NCBI RefSeq assembly: GCF_002205895.1
Contig: NZ_NJDE01000033.1
Location: 57,102-121,101, forward strand
DNA: 64,000 bases
Direction: 5' to 3'
DNA from: Saccharibacillus sp. O23
Lineage (GTDB): Bacteria > Bacillota > Bacilli > Paenibacillales > Paenibacillaceae
Below the pieces are notes generated by a model. That model worked only from the letters and a program-made list of their open reading frames with translations, was not told the DNA's origin and did not search any database. Made by a program: the position numbers and the translations under genes. Shown in pieces: positions 43,798-51,195 of the stretch; within the stretch, counting starts at the first letter, position 1, and every line of letters starts with the position of its first letter.

Positions 43798-43826
43798 AAT
43801 ATACCGGGCTTGACATGACGTGTCAA
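43798..43826 (-). promoter_or_regulatory. Sigma-A promoter of mmuPM with overlapping dyad
   Basis: Minus strand TTGACA (43821-43826), 17-base spacer, TATATT (43798-43803). The -35 box is one arm of an inverted repeat TTGACA-N5-TGTCAA (43810-43826), a possible repressor site. The leader of about 95 bases shows no SAM riboswitch pattern. Confidence 0.8.
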
Positions 43827-44034
43827 CCGTTATTTTTCTGCCGCGTTAGTGCGGTGAACGGAATGGGCACGAAGGGCTTAGGGCACAGAGAAGCACAAGC
43901 AGAGGCGATATGACGAGCCCGCGTTAAACGGGTCGCGGTTCGCTTAACTCATTCAACACCGTCGCGCGGTTTTAATGCATGTTGCCGCAGGGGAAGCGGC
44001 CCATGAAAAAAGGCAAAAAGCCCATACGGGCGCA

Positions 44035-44264
44035 GTTTCAATCCACGCTCCCGCACGGGGAGCGACAAGTCCGGTTCGCGAAAAACAAGCACTCGTCCAT
44101 GTTTCAATCCACGCTCCCGCACGTGGAGCGACAAGACTTACCGGATCCGATCGTCCCGCTGTACATCGTTTCAATCCACGCTCCCGCACGTGGAGCGACA
44201 AGACGGACGAAGAAGTTGCGGCCGAAAAGGTTGTTTCAATCCACGCTCCCGCACGTGGAGCGAC
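44035..44264 (-). CRISPR. Short type I-C CRISPR array (4 repeats, 3 spacers), no cas genes nearby
   Basis: Four 32-base repeats lie at 44035-44066, 44101-44132, 44168-44199 and 44233-44264, beginning GTTTCAATCCACGC and ending GTGGAGCGAC on the plus strand. The reverse complement (starting GTCGCTCC, ending GTGGATTGAAAC) is the type I-C repeat form, so the crRNA is read on the minus strand. The leftmost repeat has one change (G for T), as expected for the distal end. Spacers are 34, 35 and 33 bases. The inner repeats are identical to each other. Confidence 0.95.
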
Positions 44265-44460
44265 TGTTCCCCTCTTCAACCGTTGCCTCGCAAGGGACAA
44301 AAGCGAGAAAAGTGCGAACCTCAAAAACAGCCTAATCAAAACCGGACAAAAACACAAGAAAAATCGCGAAATCCCTTATGCGGCGCGGAGTGCGAACCTC
44401 CCTAGGATTCGTTGGGAGCTTCACGTTCGCACTTTCGGAAAACTTCGATCGTCCGCAAAG
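44265..44460 (-). promoter_or_regulatory. Probable CRISPR leader
   Basis: This A-rich stretch lies on the leader side of the array. GTGCGAACCTC occurs at 44312-44322 and 44390-44400, with an inverted copy GTTCGCACT at 44425-44433. Leaders of type I-C arrays often carry such GTTCGCAC motifs, to my knowledge. No coding frame is supported here. Confidence 0.55.
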
Positions 44461-44504
44461 TCTGATTAGCAAACCACTTTCCGCATTTCGACCCGTTCCC
44501 GCAT

Positions 44505-44695
44505 CTTACATTGCCTTTCTGTCAACGTAGAGCCTATATTTCAGCTTGTTGAATGGCTTACATGTCCTAAAAGGCAATGTAGAATGCTTTTTCATCCGAA
44601 CTCCGCCTCGTTTCCGCTTCTACGTTGCTTTATTGTCAACGTAACTCTTGCAAAACAAAAAATCGCGACTCTACGTTGCTTTTTTGTCAATGCAG
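44505..44695. repeat. Cluster of four 25-26-base imperfect palindromes
   Basis: Units lie at 44505-44530, 44557-44582 (inverted orientation), 44619-44644 and 44671-44695. Arms are TACGTTG and CAACGTA around a T-rich centre (GCTTTATTGT type). Starts are spaced 52, 62 and 52 bases. The sequence differs from the cluster at 7685-7878, but copy number, length and spacing are alike. The stretch is noncoding. Confidence 0.75.
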
Positions 44696-44712
44696 CCGGA
44701 AAAAACACCAAA

Positions 44713-44737
44713 AAGCAGCCCGCATACCGGGCTGCTT
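44713..44737 (-). terminator. Intrinsic terminator of the hydrolase-map operon
   Basis: Perfect stem AAGCAGCCCG/CGGGCTGCTT with a 5-base loop, then TTTTTGG on the minus strand. It lies 150 bases after the hydrolase stop. Confidence 0.82.
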
Positions 44738-44888
44738 CCGTTCTTGATTATGCTGATTTTCCGCAAAAGCAAAACACGAGCAAAGCGCGATAGCAAAGCA
44801 CGCCAAAATCCGCTTCATTCGCTTCAAGCAGCAAGGCTTCTCCCGTACGCGCGCTTCCCGCTACTTGCCGCCGTTCCCCGCTTCCGGC

Positions 44889-45995
44889 TTATCGGCCTTC
44901 CGCGATCCAGGCCAGCGCCGCATCGAGCCGCGCCGCGAAATCCGCCGGGTAATCGTGCCCCATCCCCGGCACCAGTTCCAGCCGGAACTCCAGCCCGGCT
45001 TCCTGCATCGCTTCGACCAGCGATTCCATTGCCTCGCGGCCCTCGGCATCCTCGGCCCCCGCGATCAGCGCGAAACGCGGCGTACGGCCTTCCAGCCGGT
45101 CCATCGCCTCGACCCATTCCCCCGGCTCGTCCAGCCAGGGCGAGACTAACACCAGTCCGTCCGCGGGCAGCTCGTCGTGCAGCAGGGCGTTCAGCGCCAC
45201 CTCGGCTCCGGCCGAGTAAGCGCCGAGCGCGACGGGCGCGCCGCCCGGTTCCGGCGCCGATCCGCGGAGCGTCTCCAGATGCTCGCGCAGCTCGGCCGCG
45301 CCCAAGTCGATGTCGTCCCAGCCGTAGGCGTCCGAGAATCTCGTCTGCGACGAGCGGACGAGGCCGACCGTCCAACCGGCACGCGAAGCCGTGCCCCAGA
45401 ACGGCGCCGAATCGCGCTCGTTCTCCTGATCGCCGTGCAGCGCGAGCAGCAGAGGCCGCGCAGCGGCTTCTGCCGCCGACTCTTCGGTTCCGGCCTTCGC
45501 CGCTGCGCTTTCTGCTTTTGCGGCTTCCACCTCGTCGGCCGGTCTGCCGAACGCTCCGCCAACCGATCCGCCGGTTCCCAACACCGCAAGCCCCGGCGCC
45601 GCGTTCGCCAGCGCCGCTTCTTCGCGCTTCGCGCACAGATCCGCCAACTCCGCGAAGCCGTCCATACCGCGCAGCGGCTCCAGATCCTCGTCTTCCAGCA
45701 GGTAATCCGCCGGATACCAGAATCCTTGCTCCAAGACCGCTTCGCGCAGAACCGCCATCGCTTCGCTTTCGCGGCCCGAAGCGGCGGCCAGCGCGTACAG
45801 CAGATTCGCCTGCCGCGCATCGCCTGCCGCCGGAGCCGCCGCTTCTTTTTCCGCCAAACTTCCTTCCGGTCCGCTGCCCTTCGTCTCGTCCGGAATCGAA
45901 TACTGCCGAACGAATCGGTAGGCCGCTTCGGCTCCTTGCTCTTCCCGAATACGAAGAGCTTCGTTCAGCAAACGCGTCGCCGTCATGTTCTCCAT
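44889..45995 (-). CDS. Alpha/beta hydrolase with N-terminal extension
   Basis: 368 residues, ribosome site TAGGAG. The N-terminal 165 residues are a helical, Ala/Glu-rich region (RQANLLYALAAASGRESEAMAVLREAV, resembling a tetratricopeptide-like repeat). From LLLALHGDQEN an alpha/beta hydrolase begins; the nucleophile elbow reads GAYSAGAEVAL (Ser), an acidic residue follows VLVSPWLDE, and a late His lies in VPGMGHDYP. It could be an esterase or peptidase. It follows map by 9 bases. Confidence 0.8.
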   Translation of the reverse strand: MENMTATRLLNEALRIREEQGAEAAYRFVRQYSIPDETKGSGPEGSLAEKEAAAPAAGDARQANLLYALAAASGRESEAMAVLREAVLEQGFWYPADYLLEDEDLEPLRGMDGFAELADLCAKREEAALANAAPGLAVLGTGGSVGGAFGRPADEVEAAKAESAAAKAGTEESAAEAAARPLLLALHGDQENERDSAPFWGTASRAGWTVGLVRSSQTRFSDAYGWDDIDLGAAELREHLETLRGSAPEPGGAPVALGAYSAGAEVALNALLHDELPADGLVLVSPWLDEPGEWVEAMDRLEGRTPRFALIAGAEDAEGREAMESLVEAMQEAGLEFRLELVPGMGHDYPADFAARLDAALAWIAEGR

Positions 45996-46004
45996 CGTCG
46001 GCTC

Positions 46005-46751
46005 CTATTTCGTCAGGATGATCGGCTCGCCTTTGGTGATGATCATCGTATGCTCGTATTGCGCCACCAAGCTGCCGTCGTCCGCTCTCAAGGTCCAGCC
46101 GTCATGTTCGTCTTCGAACACTTCGCGCGCATTGGTCGAGACGAAAGGCTCGAACGCGATAACCGTGCCGTCTTTCCACAGGTCGGTATCGGTCGGGTCG
46201 TAGTAGCTCAAGATATATTCCGGGTCGTCGTGCAGCGCGGTGCCGATGCCGTGTCCCGTCAACGTTTCGATGATGTTGAACCCGTGGCGGCGCGCGACGT
46301 TATAAGCCGCTTTGCCCGCATTGTTGCGCTTCGAACCGGCTTTGATCTTCGCGGCTCCGGCTTCGAACGCTTCGACCGCCGCTTCGCACAATTCGACTAG
46401 ACGCGGATCGCCTTTGCCCACGACGAACGATACGCCCGTATCGGCAAAATAACCGTCGCACGAAGCGGACACGTCCACGTTGACCAGATCCCCTTCTTGA
46501 ATGACGCGTTCGCTCGGAATGCCGTGCGCGACTTCTTCATTCACGCTGATGCAGGTATGACCCGGAAAATCGTACGTCGATTTCGGAGCGGATACCGCCC
46601 CGTGTTCTTCGAACAGTTCCGCCGCGCGGCGATCTAGATCGATCGTGCGCACGCCCGGTTTCGCCATCTCTTTCAATTCGTCGCGGATGATCGCCACGAT
46701 TCTGCCGATTTTTTTCAGACCTTCGAGTTCTTGCTCCGTTTTTACGATCAT
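46005..46751 (-). CDS. map: Methionine aminopeptidase, type I
   Basis: 248 residues, the usual length. The five metal ligands are seen: Asp in NVDVSAS, Asp in FADTGVSF, His in TGHGIGTALH, Glu in AFEPFVST and Glu in VAQYEHTMII. The substrate-gating His lies in GHTCISVNEEVAHG. It removes the starting Met from new proteins. Downstream gene 9 bases away is an alpha/beta hydrolase. It is away from the usual ribosomal-protein operon, so it is probably the second map copy found in many Bacilli. Confidence 0.94.
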   Translation of the reverse strand: MIVKTEQELEGLKKIGRIVAIIRDELKEMAKPGVRTIDLDRRAAELFEEHGAVSAPKSTYDFPGHTCISVNEEVAHGIPSERVIQEGDLVNVDVSASCDGYFADTGVSFVVGKGDPRLVELCEAAVEAFEAGAAKIKAGSKRNNAGKAAYNVARRHGFNIIETLTGHGIGTALHDDPEYILSYYDPTDTDLWKDGTVIAFEPFVSTNAREVFEDEHDGWTLRADDGSLVAQYEHTMIITKGEPIILTK

Positions 46752-46966
46752 GATTCTTCTCCTTTATGTCTTGTCGTTAAATCAAGCGCCTGCCGGCAAT
46801 CGCGTTCCGACAGCGCGCGTATGCCGTTTTCCGGATTGTCCGTGCCTTTCCGGCGCACCGCGAAGTCCGTCGGACAGGAACCGACCTCGATCCTGTGCGT
46901 TCCTTTTTGCCGTTACCCGCTATTATACCACTGTGCGGCATCCCATTTCGCCCCCGGCCGCAAAAA

Positions 46967-46993
46967 AGGCTCCGGGAACGCCGCCCGCAGCCT
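46967..46993 (-). terminator. Intrinsic terminator after the secreted esterase
   Basis: Stem AGGCTCCGGG/CCCGCAGCCT with one mismatch, six T on the minus strand, 13 bases after the stop. Confidence 0.8.
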
Positions 46994-47005
46994 GACTTGG
47001 ACCTT

Positions 47006-48097
47006 TTACCATCCCGTAACGCCGCGAATCGCTTCCGCGAGCCGAACGGCCATTTTCTCGTTACCGGCTTCGGACGGATGCAAGCCGTCGCTGTAATCTC
47101 CCGCCGCTTCCGACAACCAGCCGTCCGTGCCGATCACGTGCAGCCGCGTATCGCCCGCCGCGAGCCGAAGTTCCGCCGCTTGCCGCGTTTCCTCGTTCAT
47201 GTATCCGTTCAGCGGCACGATCACGAACAGCTCCGATTCGGGATGAACGTCCCGCAGCCGCTCCAGAAAACGGACGTACGTTTCCGTGAACGCGGTGCCG
47301 TCCAGCTTCGCCCGCGCGTCGTTCGTGCCGATATTCACCACGACCGCATCCGGCTGCCGCCCTTCGAAGTTCCAATCCGGCGAATTCGCGTAATCGAGCG
47401 GCTGAAGCTTGAAATACTGCTCGCTCATGCCTCGCGGCGGCAGTCCGTTGCAGGACACGCCATCGGTCAGGCAGATGCCCGTGTAAGCGATCTGCGTATG
47501 GTCCGCGTTCAACCGTTCGCCGGTCAACCAAGCATACGAATCCAGCGCGATATCCGGATTTTTGTATCCCACCGTGATCGAATCGCCGACGAACTCGATC
47601 CAGCGTTCCCGCCCGGGAATAGCGAACGTCTCCGCGCCTTCGTCGAGCAGCAGACCCCGGAACACGATCGTATCGCGAATATCGCGCGTTACCACGGTCA
47701 GGGTATGTTGACCGGGTTCCAGACGCGCGGGCGTCAGATTGACCAGTCCCGAAGCGTTCGAGTACAGCCGAAAAGGACCGCCGTCCACCGACGCGTAGAG
47801 ACTCGAACGGGCCGGAGCTTCCGCGCTTCCCAGACGCAGCTTCGCGCTCGTGCCGGTAAAGCCCGTCGTAAACGAAGTCCCGGCCCAATATCCGCGGTAG
47901 CTGCCGGGTAAGGAGGTGTCCCAACGGCCGATATACTGAATATTCGGATCGTCCGGGCTTACGGAGATCATATCGGCGTTGACGCGCCCGATCGAGGGCG
48001 CGGCGAGCAGCACGGTTGCCGCCAGCAGCAGCCAGACGAGCCAAGTTCGGCCTTGAAGCAGCGGATGACGGGAAGGTTCGGAATTGCGGATGTTCAA
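47006..48097 (-). CDS. Secreted SGNH/GDSL esterase, CE2-like
   Basis: 363 residues, TTG start with AAGGAG 8 bases upstream; no better start is available. A membrane or signal helix lies at about residues 18-35 (TWLVWLLLAATVLLAAP). Then comes a jelly-roll domain (YIGRWDTSLPGSYRGYWAGTSFTTGFTG) and an SGNH domain: FVGDSITVGY, NIGTND, DGLHPSEAGN. It is related in layout to the intracellular 1350-2405 protein but is exported, so it may deacetylate xylan or mannan outside the cell. It is a single-gene unit. Confidence 0.85.
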   Translation of the reverse strand: MNIRNSEPSRHPLLQGRTWLVWLLLAATVLLAAPSIGRVNADMISVSPDDPNIQYIGRWDTSLPGSYRGYWAGTSFTTGFTGTSAKLRLGSAEAPARSSLYASVDGGPFRLYSNASGLVNLTPARLEPGQHTLTVVTRDIRDTIVFRGLLLDEGAETFAIPGRERWIEFVGDSITVGYKNPDIALDSYAWLTGERLNADHTQIAYTGICLTDGVSCNGLPPRGMSEQYFKLQPLDYANSPDWNFEGRQPDAVVVNIGTNDARAKLDGTAFTETYVRFLERLRDVHPESELFVIVPLNGYMNEETRQAAELRLAAGDTRLHVIGTDGWLSEAAGDYSDGLHPSEAGNEKMAVRLAEAIRGVTGW

Positions 48098-48294
48098 GCG
48101 TTTCTCTCCTTGCGCTCAGGATGGTTTGCCGATTTATTATAGCGCTTTTTCCTTCATAATCCAGCAACCATTCTTAAAAAAAGCGACCTGCCGTTTCCGG
48201 CGGCGAATGTTCCAGGCTGCCTTTTTGGCGAAAGCTTATCCGCGGCGGGGATCCCCTTCGTTTCTCGTCTCGGTTAGCCCCTTGCGAAAGCATG

Positions 48295-48323
48295 TTGACA
48301 GAATTTTCGTGCAGCAGTATGAT
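48295..48323 (+). promoter_or_regulatory. Sigma-A promoter of the M-box transcript
   Basis: TTGACA (48295-48300), 17-base spacer, TATGAT (48318-48323). The riboswitch begins about 15 bases downstream. Confidence 0.85.
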
Positions 48324-48335
48324 CGCAGCGTAATA

Positions 48336-48520
48336 GATCGATCCTCGTTAGGTGAGGCTCCTATACGAACACAGGCCACTGCCCGGAAACATCGAGAGAT
48401 GCCAATGGGTAGAACAGGAATTGCCGGATTAAGGCTTTTCATAACGTGGCTAAAGAACCCGGTTCTTTTACGTCGTATAGTGCTAAAGCTCGACTTGGGG
48501 ACTTTCGGATAGGCATGCAC
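48336..48520 (+). ncRNA. M-box (ykoK) Mg2+ riboswitch aptamer
   Basis: The conserved pieces of the M-box occur in order: CGTTAGGTGAGGCTCCTATACG, ACTGCCCGGAAACATCGAGAGATGCCAATGGGT, GAACAGGAATT, and the late TATAGTGCTAAAGCTC. The segment AGCTCGACT (48487-48495) is complementary to AGTCGAGCT (48549-48557) inside the terminator, giving an antiterminator. Magnesium binding should free the terminator and switch the downstream DUF1003 gene off. Confidence 0.93.
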
Positions 48521-48540
48521 GGATTCCGTATGCTTAAACG

Positions 48541-48570
48541 CGCCCTTCAGTCGAGCTGAAGGGCGTTTTT
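48541..48570 (+). terminator. Terminator of the M-box riboswitch
   Basis: Stem CGCCCTTCAG/CTGAAGGGCG, loop TCGAG, then TTTTT. Its left half overlaps the antiterminator pairing region. Confidence 0.9.
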
Positions 48571-48771
48571 CGTTGGATCAAACATGGATACGGAAAGGGG
48601 TTGAACGCTCTTTTATGGGAAGCCGAATATCGTCTGAACGCGAACCGGAACCGAACAGTCCAGAGGCAGCCGGGTCGGAACGCAATGCCGGATTCGAGCG
48701 CGAACGCAACTCCTTTCCGACGGATTAAACGCGAGAACCTGACTGCCCGAAATCGAAGGAGGCCGTCAATC

Positions 48772-49323
48772 ATGTCCAAAACGAATTTTTTTCAAAAAAA
48801 AGAGCAAACCCGTTTCCCGTCCGGTCATATCGAAGGTTTCGATATCGAATTGAATCAAGAAAACAAACGTCGGATCGATCGGCTGGTCGACCATTACGAA
48901 AATAGCATTCTGGCTCATCTGGACGAAGCTTATCAAAAAAAGACGAGTTGGTCGGATCGTCTGGCGGATCGCATCGCGTCGTTCGGCGGCAGTTGGACAT
49001 TCATTGTTTATTTTGCGTGCTTTTTGATCGTTTGGATTGTCTGGAACAGTCTGCCGTTTACTCGTCTTCGTTTCGATGCGCCGCCTTTTATCTTGTTGAA
49101 CTTATGCTTGTCGTTTATCGCCGCTTTTCAAGCGCCGGTCATCATGATGAGCCAGAACCGTCAAGCCTCCAGAGACAAACACGAATCGATTATCGATTTC
49201 GCGATCAATTACAAAGCCGAGCAGGAAATCGACGATATGCAAAGCCATCTTCATCGGATCGAAGAAGAATTGATCGAGCTGAAGAAACTGCTGCTGGCAA
49301 ACGCGAAGTCGAAAAAGGAATAA
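48772..49323 (+). CDS. DUF1003 membrane protein under M-box control
   Basis: The start after AAGGAGG gives 183 residues, the family size; the frame extends upstream to 48601 with unlikely sequence. The N-terminal 60 residues are soluble. Two helices follow (SWTFIVYFACFLIVWIVWNSL and FILLNLCLSFIAAFQAPVIMM), then SQNRQASRDKHESIIDFAINYKAEQEI and a coiled-coil tail. This is the DUF1003 pattern. The function is not established. The magnesium riboswitch upstream argues for a role in magnesium uptake or envelope adaptation to low magnesium. A terminator follows, so it is a single-gene unit. Confidence 0.9.
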   Translation: MSKTNFFQKKEQTRFPSGHIEGFDIELNQENKRRIDRLVDHYENSILAHLDEAYQKKTSWSDRLADRIASFGGSWTFIVYFACFLIVWIVWNSLPFTRLRFDAPPFILLNLCLSFIAAFQAPVIMMSQNRQASRDKHESIIDFAINYKAEQEIDDMQSHLHRIEEELIELKKLLLANAKSKKE

Positions 49324-49363
49324 ATGACGCCACGTTCAATTCCCTCCGTAGGAACAGCAAAAA

Positions 49364-49389
49364 GCTTTGCCCGAGAACTCGGGCAAAGC
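49364..49389. terminator. Bidirectional intrinsic terminator
   Basis: Perfect stem GCTTTGCCCGAG/CTCGGGCAAAGC with a 2-base loop, between the convergent DUF1003 and alcohol dehydrogenase genes, with CTTTTT on the plus side. Confidence 0.9.
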
Positions 49390-49427
49390 CTTTTTATATT
49401 CGTTCTATTCCCTATTCCAAGATCGAA

Positions 49428-50468
49428 TTACAGCGTCGCGATATCGATCACGAAGCGGTATTTCACGTCCGACTTCATCACGCGTTCCCAAGCTTCGTCG
49501 ATCCGGTCCGCGGAAATGACTTCGATCTCCGGCGTGATGTCATGCTCGGCGCAGAAGTCCAGCATTTCCTGCGTTTCGCGAATGCCGCCGATCGACGAAC
49601 CGGCGAACGAACGGCGTTTGCCGATCAGCGAGAAGACTTGAACCGGCAGCGGCGTCGGCGGAGCGCCCACGTTGACCAACGTGCCGTCGACCGCCAGCAG
49701 CGACAGATAAGCATTGATATCGATCTCCGCGCTGACGGTATTGATGATCAGATCCAACGACCCGGCCAACGCTTTGAACGTCTCGGCATCGCTTGTCGCG
49801 TAATAATGGTCGGCGCCGAGCTTCAAGCCGTCTTCTTTCTTTTTGAGCGATTGCGACAATACGGTCACTTCGGCTCCCATCGCATGGGCGAATTTGACGG
49901 CCATATGGCCGAGTCCGCCGAGTCCGACGACCGCGACCTTTTTGCCGGCCGTCACGCCCCAGTGACGCAGCGGCGAATACGTCGTGATCCCTGCGCACAG
50001 CAGCGGAGCCGCCGCTTCGAGCGACAGGCTGTCCGGAATCCGCACGACGAAATCTTCCGTCACGACGATATGGCTGGAATACCCGCCCTGCGTGTATTGA
50101 CCGTAGCGGTCGACCGAACCGTAGGTGCCGGTCATCCCTTCCAGACAGTATTGCTCTTCGCCTTCGTGACAGTGCACGCATTTGCCGCAGGAGTCGACCA
50201 TGCAGCCTACGCCGACCCGATCGCCGATCGCATGCTTCGTTACGGACGAGCCGACTGCGGCTACGATCCCGGCGATCTCGTGTCCCGGCACGAACGGATA
50301 CTGCACCGGTCCCCATTCGCCGCGGGCGCTGTGAATATCGGAGTGGCAGATCCCCGCATATTTGATCTCGATCAGAATATCGTGCGGTTGAAGATCGCGT
50401 CTTTGAATCTCGGTCGATCGGAAAGAACCTTGCGCGTCGAAGACGGCGCGCGCTTGAGCCGTTGACAT
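49428..50468 (-). CDS. Zinc-dependent alcohol dehydrogenase (AdhA/cinnamyl-type)
   Basis: 346 residues from an ATG preceded by GAGGAGG; the frame runs upstream antisense to the regulator gene, which is not real coding. Catalytic zinc ligands lie in AGICHSDIH and PGHEIAG, the structural zinc cysteines in [17 protein letters not shown], and the NADP-binding turn in [14 protein letters not shown]. It reduces aldehydes to alcohols with NADPH. Divergent to a MerR-type gene with the same pairing as adhA/adhR in B. subtilis, so it probably detoxifies reactive aldehydes. Confidence 0.93.
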   Translation of the reverse strand: MSTAQARAVFDAQGSFRSTEIQRRDLQPHDILIEIKYAGICHSDIHSARGEWGPVQYPFVPGHEIAGIVAAVGSSVTKHAIGDRVGVGCMVDSCGKCVHCHEGEEQYCLEGMTGTYGSVDRYGQYTQGGYSSHIVVTEDFVVRIPDSLSLEAAAPLLCAGITTYSPLRHWGVTAGKKVAVVGLGGLGHMAVKFAHAMGAEVTVLSQSLKKKEDGLKLGADHYYATSDAETFKALAGSLDLIINTVSAEIDINAYLSLLAVDGTLVNVGAPPTPLPVQVFSLIGKRRSFAGSSIGGIRETQEMLDFCAEHDITPEIEVISADRIDEAWERVMKSDVKYRFVIDIATL

Positions 50469-50526
50469 GGAAAAACCTCCTCGAATTCGGGTAGTTCTCT
50501 TGGATGATCCTCCAAGCTTTCGCTTT

Positions 50527-50557
50527 ATGCTAAGCCCTAGAGTCGACTCTAAGTCAA
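50527..50557 (-). promoter_or_regulatory. MerR-type promoter of the alcohol dehydrogenase gene
   Basis: Minus strand TTGACT (50552-50557), a 19-base spacer, and TAGCAT (50527-50532). The spacer holds the perfect palindrome TAGAGTCGACTCTA (50538-50551). An over-long spacer with a central dyad is the hallmark of promoters untwisted by MerR activators. Confidence 0.82.
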
Positions 50558-50594
50558 GCGTTAATCGAGCAGGTCTTCCGAAAAAGATTCTGTT

Positions 50595-50623
50595 TTGACA
50601 TTCGTTGCGGCCGGTGCTAGAAT
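50595..50623 (+). promoter_or_regulatory. Sigma-A promoter of the MerR gene
   Basis: TTGACA (50595-50600), 17 bases, TAGAAT (50618-50623), about 56 bases before the gene start. Confidence 0.8.
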
Positions 50624-50678
50624 CGAACGCACTCGGAGTTGGTTTTACATTTGTTTTTATCGAAGGAGATTGTACGCC

Positions 50679-51095
50679 ATGAAGACCTATACGATCGGCG
50701 AAGCGGCCAAAGTTTTGAATCTTACTCCTTATACTTTGCGCTATTACGATAAAGAAGGCTTGCTGCCGTTCGTGGAACGCACCGACGGCGGCACCCGCGT
50801 TTTCAAAGAATCCGATCTGGAAGCGCTGCGGATTATCGAATGCTTGAAGATGACCGGCATGCCGATCAAAGAAATCAAGACGTTCATCGAATGGTGTTCC
50901 GAAGGCGACGCGACTTTGCGGCAGCGCTTCGACATGTTCCAAGAACGCAAAGCTGCCGTCGAAGCGCAGATGCGCGAACTGACGGAAACGATGCGGGTCA
51001 TCGAGCATAAATGCAGCTATTATCAGACTGCCTTGGATGCCGGTACCGAAGCGATTCACCGTCAGAATCAAATCGCCAAAGCTCTATCTTATTAA
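50679..51095 (+). CDS. MerR family regulator, AdhR-like
   Basis: 138 residues, GAAGGAG before the ATG. The N-terminal winged helix reads [28 protein letters not shown], then a dimer helix (residues 80-112). Cys55 in [12 protein letters not shown] is at the position of the aldehyde-sensing Cys of AdhR; Cys73 and Cys112 are additional. It would activate the divergent dehydrogenase gene in answer to thiol-reactive aldehydes. The family is clear; the effector is inferred. Confidence 0.9.
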   Translation: MKTYTIGEAAKVLNLTPYTLRYYDKEGLLPFVERTDGGTRVFKESDLEALRIIECLKMTGMPIKEIKTFIEWCSEGDATLRQRFDMFQERKAAVEAQMRELTETMRVIEHKCSYYQTALDAGTEAIHRQNQIAKALSY

Positions 51096-51128
51096 TAAGC
51101 GAATCGAGCAGGAAGCTCGGCAGCAAAA

Positions 51129-51163
51129 AAAGGATTAGCCCCGGCAATCGGGACTAATCCTTT
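51129..51163. terminator. Bidirectional intrinsic terminator
   Basis: Stem AAAGGATTAG/CTAATCCTTT continuing to CCG/CGG, with A- and T-runs, between the convergent MerR and glmS genes. Confidence 0.88.
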
Positions 51164-51195
51164 TTGGTTTCGATGCGGATCAGAAAAAATTCGGC

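Noticed and set aside
43949..44469. Overlapping frames on both strands across the CRISPR array, with repeated VSIHAPARGAT and RAGAWIET peptides
   Set aside because: The peptides are translations of the 32-base repeats; the frames have no ribosome sites. This is the usual false gene call over an array.
49428..51071. 200-residue N-terminal extension of the alcohol dehydrogenase
   Set aside because: It is antisense to the MerR gene and crosses both divergent promoters; the start at 50468 has GAGGAGG.
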